64,000 bases of DNA from Isoetes taiwanensis. Taxonomy: Eukaryota; Streptophyta; Lycopodiopsida; Isoetales; Isoetaceae. The stretch is taken from assembly GCA_021234155.1 (NCBI GenBank), contig JAJEKV010000047.1, forward strand, positions 8,906,033 through 8,970,032, in the 5' to 3' direction. The notes below the pieces were generated by a model that saw only the letters and a program-made list of their open reading frames with translations, had not been told where the DNA came from and searched no databases. The translations under genes and the position numbers were made by a program. Each line of letters opens with the position of its first letter. The stretch's first letter is position 1. Below are positions 11,632 to 22,346 of the stretch, piece after piece.

Positions 11632-13328
11632 TGTGACGCTCCCTGAATATATACGACACCCAGACGTATACATACAGGGACTTTCCCCTCCCATGGCAAC
11701 CAACTTTGCCATGAGTGGCTCCTCCGTCTATTTCGGGCCATCTATGAAATGATGCCCAAAGAAGGACACTTAAGGGGTCATTCGCCCACGCCTTCAATGG
11801 GACTCTACGTCCGCGGAAGCATGAATACAAGGGTTAGCACACAAAGATAAATCATATATAAATAACCACCACGAAGGGTGGCGATCCATCCAAATACCAA
11901 CGCATAGAATATGCATCTAAACCTAAGAAAACACCCAAACCCCGTGTTCTACCCCCCTCGGACTCCGGTGAGGATCGACCGACTACCGGGCCTCAAGAGA
12001 TCAGCCAGACCGAAGTCTTGGCATGGCGCTGGCTGGCATAGAACATCGGCTAGGGTTGACCACTCCATCCACCCTCCCCGTGCACACTTTGCGCGATGGG
12101 TCAATTCACGCTATGGTTTCGCTATAGCCTTCCCAGGAGACGCAGGTTCAAGGTATCACCCTTTGAGCCTACCCGTGTTCATGACTCCTGGTCCGATGAG
12201 GCAGGTCGGGAAGCGCCCCTTCCGTAATCACAAGTGGTTCCATGGGTGAGCTAGAGAATACGCGTGCGCGCATCAGCGACCCCCGCATCCGCATCGTGCG
12301 GGCTTACTCACCCTAAATCTACTCAAAGTGCAAGGTGCCCCATACGGGTCACACCTCTACACCCAGGGAGTGTCAGACCCATACCCGGCCCTCTACGTGA
12401 CCGGCTATCAGGCCTAGCCCACTGTAGGAGTCTCAGGAGCCTTTTATGTTCGTGCAAGACCCCACCCCCACTTCACCACTTTGTGTTCCTTGTCCGGTGC
12501 TAAAAGCCGGTCCATAGCGTCTATGACCCGGTGGGCTCTTGTACACAGGCCGCATTATTGGGAATTACATGGTTTTATCTAGGAACATACTAACATATAT
12601 GAGTTCAGAGGTCTCTACCCCGCCCTTATTTCCCCCATTTCCAGAGTGATACCATACAAAGAACTATCAATCCATCCTTTTTAGGAACCAAACCAGAATC
12701 AGAATATAAAGAGAACTTACCTTTACAATCAAGGGTTAGTTCCTACCATTAAAACACAGAGAGAATGTATTGTAACATCACAACAAGTGCCCAACAGGGC
12801 GCTACCCTAGAATTCACAACTAAACTACTACCAACCAAGTGTTTCTACTGGACCCGTTATCGTGGGTGCTTCCATAGTGTCAGATGAAGGGTGGCAAAGA
12901 ACGGCTAGGGGTTGTTTAGTGATTTTGGTGAGGTCAGCAACAGTCCTTGGGCTCAACCGCTTTTGGCGCCAAAGAATTGATCCTTGGGCGCCAAATGCCT
13001 TTGCTTAGCCCAGGCCAGCTCCTCTCCTCCATCTCCAAATGCTCCTAATTGAATTGGGGCACAAAAGCCCTAATTTGGGTGTCAAAATGGAAACCATGCC
13101 TTGCCCAATCGATTTGGGCCAAGTGGCACCCCCCTTGTTGGTGCTAATTAACTAATTTAGCTTAATTAGGTAATTAGGCTATATACTTTATAATTATCCA
13201 CAATGGATTTATTAACATAGCTAAATAAAACCATTGTGGTTTAACGCCCACTTAGCCAATTACCCCTTATGTCCTAGTGACGTGTCCCGTGCGCATCGTG
13301 ATACCGTATGAATGCCCGGAACGCCACA
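11632..13328 (-). repeat. 3' LTR of the retrotransposon (about 1697 bp)
   Basis: Begins TGTGACGCTCCC on the plus strand and ends GGAACGCCACA. It matches 20020-21702 along its full length. The differences are mostly one- to three-base insertions and deletions with fewer substitutions. Confidence 0.9.
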
Positions 13329-13345
13329 TTCTCCCCACCTTAAAA
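13329..13345 (-). other. Polypurine tract (second-strand primer) of the retrotransposon
   Basis: On the minus strand the bases read TTTTAAGGTGGGGAGAA immediately before the LTR start. This is the expected place and composition for plus-strand DNA priming of an element oriented on the minus strand. Confidence 0.75.
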
Positions 13346-16300
13346 TGATGCCGCCCCTCAAAGATCGGGATCTGTTGCAAAAGGCAAAGACATCATGATC
13401 ATCGCTTAGGAGTGTTAAAAGTGAACAGTGAAAGTTTGTGGAAGTGTCACTGTTTCATCCGTGGTGACGAGCTCACACTCTATCTATGTTAGAAAGCATT
13501 CTTTCTATAGATACAAAAATCGATTATATATTAAAGACATGTATAGATATAAAGAACTTCCATTTGTTGTTATATTATAATACTGTAGTTATTAACCTCA
13601 AGACCGATTAATAGAAAGTCATTCTAATCATATTAACTTTTGTGTGTATATGTATTATATTCTCCCTTCACTTTTACAATTTCGTTTTCCTATTTTGGTA
13701 CAATTTTAACAACTCATATCGTTATTCCCTTAGGAGTTTGTGTCCCTTCTATTATATTTGATTATGTGTTTAATAACTTGCTGATTATCTTTAATGTTTC
13801 CACAATCACACTTTCTATCTTTAGCATAGATTACAGTCCACATGAGGACACATATTAATTCATTGGTTATGTTTGTACATTTACGGACGTCCCGATATTC
13901 TTATATTTGAATTACTTATTTATTTTATTGTTATTTTCATAAATTTATCACACATACAGTGCATGTGTACGGTTGACGATACATTCAACGTAATTGGTAC
14001 CGCCCCGGCCGCTATCCCATCAGGTGCTATGGCTATGCAATCGCCCCCAGATCGCCGAAGGCCGATTCGCGACTATGGTGTTCACGCGCTGAAGCATCGA
14101 AACCATGCGTGGTCTGCCCTGAGCCTGTTAGATGATGATAACTGAGGAGGTCCCGGGCTCCTACTTGAAGTAGAAGTGCTGAATGTTGGGAATAAGGAGT
14201 GTTAAGATATCCCTAATTTGGATGGATACTCAAGAAAATTGGTATGACGATGTTTGGTATCTAAGTGAAATGCCGGACCTAAAAAATTACGAGGATTGAT
14301 GTATGATGCGGCATCTAGGTTGCTATTCAATGTAGAAGGAGACTGGATATAGCACGATATATCTGGTGGAGAAGTGGTTTATGATTATCTACTATAGACC
14401 ATGTTAAGGAGGTACTATGCCAAGGTGGAAACTGGATTATAAGTACCCAGCTCCTGAGAGGGAAAACACTTTAAAAGTGTAGGTTTGATTCGTGGAACGG
14501 TAGAGAATATTGTGTATGAGGATGTTGATCCATAAATTATGGATTATAAAATTACACATATATTGTGTTTGGTAAAGAGATTTGATGTTCCGAGGTGTGA
14601 AACAAAGACGCAAGATTATAGACGACTAAGAAGACCACGTAGGCACGCGGAATACACTTAATAACGTTGGTCAAATGCATGATCCTTATGCAGGGTGAAA
14701 ATTAAAGAAATGGCCGATCCTATGCCGGACGGGGTATGTGTAGACGGATAAGAGACTAGACAATAGTGTGGGACGTAGTTTTCCCACAAGGTGAAGAGAG
14801 CTGAGGTCGAACTGACGAAGGCAAGAATAAGCATTCTGTAAGACTGCTGGAATGGAAGACGAGAATTGCTAGCAAAGGGTGCAACCGTCTGAAAGCTACA
14901 AAGTATGTTGGAGCTCTGGCGAAGCTTATTCTATGAAGGAAAGTTGACATTGAACTAATGATACATTAGGAAGGCAAGTAATGTACCCACACGACAAGTG
15001 GGAGACAAGAGGTGCTTGAAAGTTGTTGTAAACAATGTTTCAAATATAGAGAGTTTGGAGGGACACTTTGAAGAGACCAAAGCCTGGAATATGAAGAAGG
15101 GAGGCATCCAATGAACATCTCGCCAAGGAGGATGTGCTCTGGACTTGGTATCGTGTGTGCATCCCGAGGAGTAGTTCCGCGTTGGTAGATGTGTATTAGG
15201 ACCATTTACTAGGAACATAGCTAGAAAAAGATAGGGTATATACTAGAACTTTTAGTTCACATATACGAATACGGAGGTAATGAAGATAAGAATTCCTATA
15301 GTAGACATCAAGTATGGCCACTAGGAACTTAGGGTGGCATGTGCCCCTATGGAATTTATGACTAGAGCGTGAGGACCAAGGCAACCTAAGGATAGAGAGT
15401 CTAGAAGGTGTGGTGTGAAATCCACAAAGATATATAGGAGAAGCATCTAGGGCTACGCCAACTTAATCATATATGAGTCAAGAGTTAGGGTTGGTGCACA
15501 CATGTTACTATATCTCATAATAACAACGTAGTGGTTTCGGATGTTTGAAGGATTTAGTAGTATTACATACTACACTAGCGAGGATATCAAGGATGTCGAT
15601 TGTGACATCGGATGTATGTATGTCCGTAATATTCGCACAAAAGGGAAATATTACTTGACAAGGTTTACAGAAGGAGCATAATGATATGCTTATATACGAG
15701 GTATTGGGTTAGGTATGCTTTACCAGAGATAAGCATTCAAGTTATCCGAATGGTTAGAGTTGATTATCTTAGATACGTCGTACTAAGGAAGACGAGAAAA
15801 GTTTAAATGAGTGAGAATAGCTAGAGTAAGTCTAGCATATACGGTGATGTTACGTTCAAAAACATCCCGAGGATGGTTGGAACGGTATTGGAATAACCGA
15901 TAATGAGAGCTTAACTACTCAAAGGTTCTAGATACCAATGTATTAGTTCAACGTTATAAGCTAAGAGCATTTATTTGGTTTTGGGAATGAAAAAATATAG
16001 AAGAATATCGCGTCCCCTGATGGAAGATAAGAAGGAGTACGATGACTTTGGCGATTATACCTTTAGGGGTAACCAAGAAGAGGGCAGTACATAGGAATTC
16101 CAAGTCCCGATAAAATCAAGACGAGGTGTATTGATCAGAACGGTTAAGGTTATATAGACCAGTAGTCCATATAATCGAAGAGTTACCCTACACGCGGTGA
16201 ACAATTCTAGGTACAGAAGTAGAAGCTGGAGGATCCGTTTCCTTGCGGCATAGACCCGTTAGAGATTATGACTTCGAAACTCTTAAGAGGGTAAGGAATT

Positions 16301-16466
16301 GGATAATCATAGATGACTAACGAAGATTGAAACATTGGATTTTCCTATTAGAAGACCAGGGGGTTTTAGTGCCTCCGCTTCATTATGAGGGAGCCAAAGA
16401 CGACAACATTCAAAGGGATCAAAAGTTGAGGTTGACATGCTAACTTAAGATAAATAGGTTAGGTGT

Positions 16467-16745
16467 GACAAAAACAACATGAAAACATAAATTAACTCAA
16501 GGAACCTTTAGAAAAGGCCTTGGACCGGTGGTAGAAACCTTTGGAACTATGGCATAATCCCATGGGAAAATTATAGTTTATGTACGGGGTTAAAGTACCA
16601 TAAGTTTAAATTCATCCCTTTTAGGTCAACCCCTTAGGTTAAGATACTCCATGGTGGCGTACCTTTATTGGGTGACGTGTCAGCTTATTTATACATATAC
16701 CATATAAATACATGGAACGTCACATTCACCCCCTCTTAAAAAAAT
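16467..16745 (-). mobile_element. Second, nested LTR with its own polypurine tract
   Basis: A 258-bp segment runs from TGTGACAAAAAC to GGAACGTCACA (16467-16724). It is followed at once by TTCACCCCCTCTTAAAA, whose complement is a polypurine tract. The end resembles the end of the larger LTRs, including the word GTGACGTGTC. It is probably the 3' LTR of a smaller related element inside the 10-kb one. A matching 5' LTR was not found. Confidence 0.45.
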
Positions 16746-19192
16746 AATGTTGTCCTCAGCATTGGGGTTAGTTAAACAAATGACGGTTAATCGAAAACTG
16801 CAATAGGAGGAAGTATCCTTAAACCTTCTTATGATAAGTATGTTAAATGCACCTTGGTGCTTAAACTCTTCTATGCAGATCCATACATGGGCAAGTCATG
16901 CGATCACATCTGGCCTGCACATGTGAATACATCAGCATGTACAAGTCCAACGTAGAGTTGGCCCCTGCCCATTTGGGAAGTAGGTGGTACAGCCACATCA
17001 TAAGAACTACAAAGGTTACATTTCAGCTAAGTTAGAGCAGATCTCTAGCATTGTGGGATGAGGATATATGTTTGTTATGTACATAGCATGGACACATACG
17101 ATAAACATGCTGGAGAGGTAATCTAGGTGGTGACACTAGGAGAGAAAGACGAGCGTATCCTAAAGTTCCGACGGAGGGTCCGGAGATACGCTCGAAATGT
17201 GCAAAGGATGATCAATCCGTTGCATGCTAGGGTATGATGTGGTAGTTTGCACTTGAAGTAAATGTCAACGGCCAATAGAATAAAGCTTAAGGTAGTGGGG
17301 TTGAGTAGTACAATAGTACAGTTCCAGGATAGGTATCAAATAGGAGTTACATGCTAGAAGTTAAAATGTGTCTTGAATAGACACCTAAAACTAGCTTTCC
17401 CACATGATCCATACCTGGATCCGGCAGAGGTGACGCCATGGGTTTCATGGAGGTCTCGAACATGGATACAAGTCCGTGTTGTCTCAACATAGATAATTGT
17501 AGAAAGGCTCACAAAGTACAAGGAAAGCACCTTGTAATTCACGATTTATACGAAGGCTCACCCGTTCTTAGGCCATGACTATGGCTTAAATGCGGATGCC
17601 AAGCCATTTGGAATGCCAGAACAGCAGCATGACATCATGACAGAGAAATGTAATGAGTAACATTTCCAGGATGTAGGACAATGTTGGATTATAATCCCCC
17701 AATGATAGGTAGGTTTACAACATAAGGGCCATATAATAGCGGCTTGGAAGCCACAAGACGGTTAACGGATACGTAACGGAGTAATTGGATTGGTGACTCT
17801 ACTGAATATAGATCACAACTAAAGGATGATTTGTATACGATGTGGCAGATGTAAGGGCCAGGATACTGAAAATTGGCCATAGACGTAGAAAACATATTGA
17901 CGAAATAAAGGACCCTGATGCATGATATTTAGCAATCTGGATAGAAAGGTTACCATCTAATATGAAGGGTGGTCATTGCTAATATACAAAGGTAGACTTG
18001 CGGCTTGAAAGGTAACGAGAGCTGAAAAACTCCTTAAAGATTTGGTGCATGGCTTAGGGAAGAAGACTTCCATGTCCTAAGACAAGATGGTGAATTGAAT
18101 TCACCAAGGACATTTTTAATAAATAGATAGATATAGGTAGATAGCATTTATATGTCATGCCACATTGGCAGCGTCCCTGAGGACATATGATGGACCCCCA
18201 GAGACTTGAACACAATATCTCTGAATAGAGGATGCCTACCTTGGGGGGTCTTTGGGTGGTACTGTCCTTTGGGACATTCACATAACCCCTTGGAATACGT
18301 AAGTTCATTTGTGGAACTTAACGCCATTTGGGGATAAAAGGAATGGTTGGAAATACTTTGCCCCAACCATATTTGGATACCCTAGAAGGAGGTGAGTAAT
18401 CAACAATGGTTGGGTGGCATTGGATTGTACGGGAGAACAACTCTAAGAGAGGGTAGACTGCTGTCACTTCTGTCACTTTGACAGGCGTGTGGTACAAATG
18501 ATTAATGACATCCATATAGATGGTGAAGTTTGGCACAAAGTGTTGACAATATTGTGGGGGTTCTAACACAAGCACTCACTACGTATTACAGAGTTGTACC
18601 GTGGTCTGGGAAAATGGTCCATAAAAAGAACACGTCCATTGGGAAGAAGTAGTGAGGGGTGGTAGGATTAAAGCTACCCATGGTGTAGAGGGGTGCTGGC
18701 AGTCCCTAGTTGGTGAGGCGAAAAGAAATCCTTTCTCTAGGAAATGAGACGAGTCAAGGTTGACACTAGAGAGAGACAACGTTAATTATAAATATGTGTA
18801 TAAAACATTACTTATATAACGTCGAATAAGAAAGCATATGAATGTAGTATGGGCTGAATCATGGCAAGGGCCGAAGAAACTGTGTTATCAAGGCATCTAC
18901 CAAAGGAAAAATAATTAAAGTTATGGATCAAGGAACGCTGATAACTGGACATTATTATCGTCGCCTAAGGAATATCCAAGGATATAACACATGCTGCTAT
19001 TCTAGAGAGTTGCCCTGTCGTTAATTAAATTTCGGAATTAGTCCCACCAAGTGAGTTGATGTTATCATAACAAGTTGGCCGGACTTGCTAGATTACGTCG
19101 TGTCATTTAGTCGGTTTATTCCTAGGGGATACTAGCTTTATATATGGTTAACAGTTATCCGGTTGACTATGGGCGAGAAAGGTCGACTCGTG

Positions 19193-19294
19193 GCCATGGC
19201 AAAGTGCTTGCTCCGGCTATGGCGAGAGAGCTTGCTCCGCGGGCTATGGCGAGAGAGCTTGCTCCGGCTGGCTATGGCGAGAGAGCTTGCCCGG
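19193..19294. repeat. Tandem repeat, about 25-28 bp unit
   Basis: Four head-to-tail copies of a unit containing CTATGGCGAGAGAGCTTGCT, the first degenerate. It is GC-richer than the surrounding retroelement interior and gives repeated Met-Ala-Arg-Glu-Leu in one frame. That frame is not considered coding. Confidence 0.8.
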
Positions 19295-19384
19295 CGCGGA
19301 GTTTCCGCCTCCACTTCGTGGGTTTACCAAAGGCACGGTTCTAATTTTAAAATATAGATGCATTATAAATATTAGAAAAAGGAT

Positions 19385-19660
19385 TATATCCCTTCAAGAA
19401 AGAAGTTGGCTTATTGGTGAAGGTGTTGGTTTTGGTGCAGAAGGTCAGGGGTTCAAGACTCCATAGTACCCTTTTATATAAAAGTTGCTATGCAGAGAAA
19501 TAGAGTACTATATATGTATAAGAAATATGTGAAACACACATATGTTACATTCAAGAGAGAGCTTGGTGTGGTGGTAGGCACCTAGGCTTGAAGTTGAGAG
19601 GTCATGGGTTCAAATCTGGGTGTAGGCGCCATAAAATATGTATATAAAGAAAATAATAAA
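19385..19660 (+). mobile_element. tRNA-derived SINE-like segments
   Basis: Two stretches carry RNA polymerase III box-like pairs. At about 19400-19460 the B-box-like word is AGGGGTTCAAGACTCC. At about 19562-19620 an A-box-like TGGTGTGGTGGTAGGCAC is followed by GGGTTCAAATCTGGG. Plant SINEs have such tRNA-like heads. Tail and boundaries are unclear, so each could also be a chance match. Confidence 0.35.
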
Positions 19661-20002
19661 TTTTTTATATGGCGGAAATACGCAGCGTTTTATAATGGTC
19701 GGGGCCGACACAAGATTATACTGGCGTTTTACCGCGTGCCCGGAGTCGATCAAAAGCAAGCGGCGCCCGAAGTTGACTTTCGGGGCCCCTCCTTGACCAT
19801 TTTCGCCACTAACGACCTGCCCTAGGGTATTTGGGGTACGCCCGATCCAATGGAGCCATTTCGCCTTCATCCAGCTACCTACAAAAGGTTATAGCCCCTC
19901 CAAACTTGGGTCCTCCAGTCGCCCTAACTTCTTTAACCCTAACCGACGAGCTACGAAGTTAGAGTTTGGTGCTATGCTATGATTCCTGGCCAACCGTAAT
20001 CA

Positions 20003-20015
20003 TGGCTCGATACCA
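20003..20015 (-). other. Primer-binding site of the LTR retrotransposon
   Basis: The minus strand reads TGGTATCGAGCCATG, matching the plant initiator-methionine tRNA site TGGTATCAGAGCC with one base missing. It lies 4 bases inside the LTR boundary at 20020. Confidence 0.7.
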
Positions 20016-20019
20016 TCGG

Positions 20020-21702
20020 TGGACGCTCCCCGAATATATACGCACACCCGCACGTATACATACAGGGACTTTTCCCCTCCCATGGCAAACCAACTTGCCA
20101 TGAGCAGGGCTCCTCCCTCATTTCGGGCCATCTATGAAATGATGCCCGAAAAAGAAGGACACTAAGGGGTCATTCGCCCACGCCTTCAATGGGACTCCTA
20201 CGCCGGAAGCATGAATACAAGGGTTAGCACACAAAGATAAATCATATATAAATAACCACCACTTAAGGGTGGCGATCCATCCAAATACCAACGGCATAGA
20301 ATATGCATCTAAACCTAAGAAAACACCCAAAACCCTGTGTTCTACCCCGCTCGACTCATTTGAGGATCGACCGACGGCCGGGCCTCAAGAGATCGCCAGA
20401 CCGAAGTCTTGGCATGGCGCTATCGGCATAGAACATCGCTAGGGTTGACCACTCCATCCGCCCCTCCCGTGCACACTTTGCGATGGGTCAATTCACGCTA
20501 TATGGCTTCGCTTATAGCCTTCCTGAGACGCAGTTCAAGGTATCACCCCTTTGAGCCTACCCGTGTTCATGACTCCCGGTCCGATGAGGCAGGTCGGGAA
20601 GCCGCCCCTTCCGTAATCACGGTGGTTCCATGGGTGAGCTAGAGAATACGTGCCGCATCAAGCGACCCCCGCATCCGCATGCGGACTTACTCACCCTAAA
20701 TCTACTCAAAGTGCAAGGTGCCCCATACGGGTCACACCTCTACACCTGTGGAGTGTCAGACCCATACCCCGCCCTCTACGTGACCGGCCATCGCCTAGCC
20801 CATCAGGAGTCTCGGGAGCCTTTATGTTCGCGGCAAGACCCTACCCCACTTCACCACCACTGTGTTCCTTGTCCGGTGCTAAGCCACCCATACGCCTATG
20901 ACCCGGTGGGCTCTTGTACACATGCCGCATTATTATTGGGAATTACATGGTTTTATCTAGGAACATACTAACATATATGAGTTCAGAGGTCTCTACCCCC
21001 CCTTTATTTCCCCCCATTTCCAGAGTGATACCATACAAAGAACTATCAATCCATCCTTTTAGGAACCAAACCCAGAATCGAATATAAAGAGAACTTACCT
21101 TTACAATCAAGGGTTAGTTCCTACCATTAAAACACGTAGAGAACGTACATGAACATCACAACAAGTGCCAACAGGGCGCTACCCTAGAATTCACAACTAA
21201 ACTACTACCAACCGGTGTTTCGGCTGGACCCAAGTATCGGGTGCTTCCATAGTGTCAGATGAAGGGTGGCAAAGAATGACTAGGGGTTGTTTAGTGATTT
21301 TGGTGAGGTCAAGAACAGTCCTTGGGCCAACCGCTCTTTGGGCCAAAGAATGATCCTTGGGGCCAATTTGCTCCTTAGCTTCAGCCAGCCTCCTCTCCTC
21401 CATCTCCAAATTGCTCCTAACTGAATTGGGGCACAAAAGCCCTAATTTGGGTGTCCAAAATGGAAACCATGCCTTGCCCAATCGATTTGGGCCAAGTGGC
21501 ACCCCCTTGTTGGTGCTAATTAACTAATTTAGCTTAATTAGGGTAATTAGGCTATATACTTTATAATTATCCACAATGGATTTATTAACATAGCTAAATA
21601 AAACCATTGTGGTCGACGCCCACTTAGCCAATTACCCCCTTATGTCCTAGTGACGTGTCCCGGCGTGCATACGTATACCGTATGAATGCCTGGAACGTCA
21701 CA
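20020..21702 (-). repeat. 5' LTR of the retrotransposon (about 1683 bp)
   Basis: Partner of 11632-13328. Its outer end CGTCACA is directly followed by the ACTAC target duplication. As the 5' LTR of a minus-strand element it should carry the promoter. Confidence 0.9.
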
Positions 21703-22182
21703 ACTACAGCAACAGGTAAATTAATATTTCCTTCCTATTCCATTCTTGTTCATGTTTACTGCTTCTTTAAGTAGTGCATTAGTCATTACCCCATTAGATT
21801 TAGGTTGACTATTTTATTGCCCACCAGTACAGTTTCTTGAACACTCTGGACAGTTTCTTGAGCACTCCAATCAGTCAGTTAGATTGATTTCGAAAGCCAA
21901 TAATGCCCATTCATTGCACAAATATGTGACCCAAAAACATTCAGATTGTAAGAAACAAGAGAAGCGTACTGGTTGGGCATCTCCTAGTTCTGATCTGATT
22001 AATTTTAAGTTTCCTTGTTCTAAGTTTATAATTGAAAAACGGTCTTCCGTCAATTAAAATTTTTGCATGTCAGTTGAAAGGTTGAAATTTGATTAATATT
22101 CTATCATATGAAAGACCAAAAAAAAAGTGCCTGTCATTGGAAAATTAGGGGGTGCCTGTCAAACTTGAACCCTGATGGCGAC

Positions 22183-22346
22183 CGTTTCAGTCCTCCCCGC
22201 AAAATGATTCTTATGGGCGGAGGGGTTTTTGTCCCAATGATTTTCAAAGGATTCATGTAGTCGCCACCGCCTTCATCTTCAAACGGTTCCCAGCGCTGAT
22301 CTTTCTGACTAGACATGTGCTTCAATTGGAGGCAATTGTTGGGCAC
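22183..22346 (-). pseudogene. 5' part of the ORF split by the hAT-like insertion
   Basis: First half of the small minus-strand reading frame described at 10871-11040. Possible starts are the ATG at 22346 or the one at 22316. The frame begins MSSQKDQRWEPFEDEGGGD, then has a Lys/Pro/Ile-rich stretch before the break point KRSP. Acidic residues lie near the start and basic ones after the break. The intact product would have been 103 or 113 residues. I recognise no family. Confidence 0.45.

Larger units (their letters stand above)
11632..21702 (-). mobile_element. 10.07-kb LTR retrotransposon lacking gag-pol (LARD-like)
   Basis: Two direct LTRs (11632-13328 and 20020-21702) flank 6.7 kb of internal sequence. 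The 5-bp duplication ACTAC lies at 11627-11631 and 21703-21707. The left LTR starts TGTGACG and the right LTR ends CGTCACA. Read on the minus strand, a primer-binding site (TGGTATCGAGCC) follows the 20020 LTR and a purine-rich tract precedes the 13328 LTR. Transcription therefore runs from high to low coordinates. No protease, reverse transcriptase, RNase H or integrase motif could be read in the internal region on either strand. This suggests a large retrotransposon derivative mobilised by another element's proteins. Heavy decay of a former pol cannot be excluded. Confidence 0.88.
11049..22174. mobile_element. hAT-like transposon, interrupted by an LTR retrotransposon
   Basis: The termini are CAGGGTTCAAGTTTGAC at 11049 and its exact inverted copy ending at 22174 (17 bp identical). 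The 8-bp duplication ATGGCGAC lies directly outside both ends (11041-11048 and 22175-22182). A CAGGG terminus with an 8-bp duplication is characteristic of hAT elements. Without the inserted retrotransposon and its 5-bp duplication the element is about 1.05 kb. Words such as TGCCTGTCAT and GAAAGG recur near both ends. No transposase is present, so it is non-autonomous. Confidence 0.85.

Noticed and set aside
13873-14145. Plus-strand open frame with Arg-Pro rich end inside the retrotransposon
   Set aside because: No gag or other retroelement motif, and its orientation is opposite to the element.
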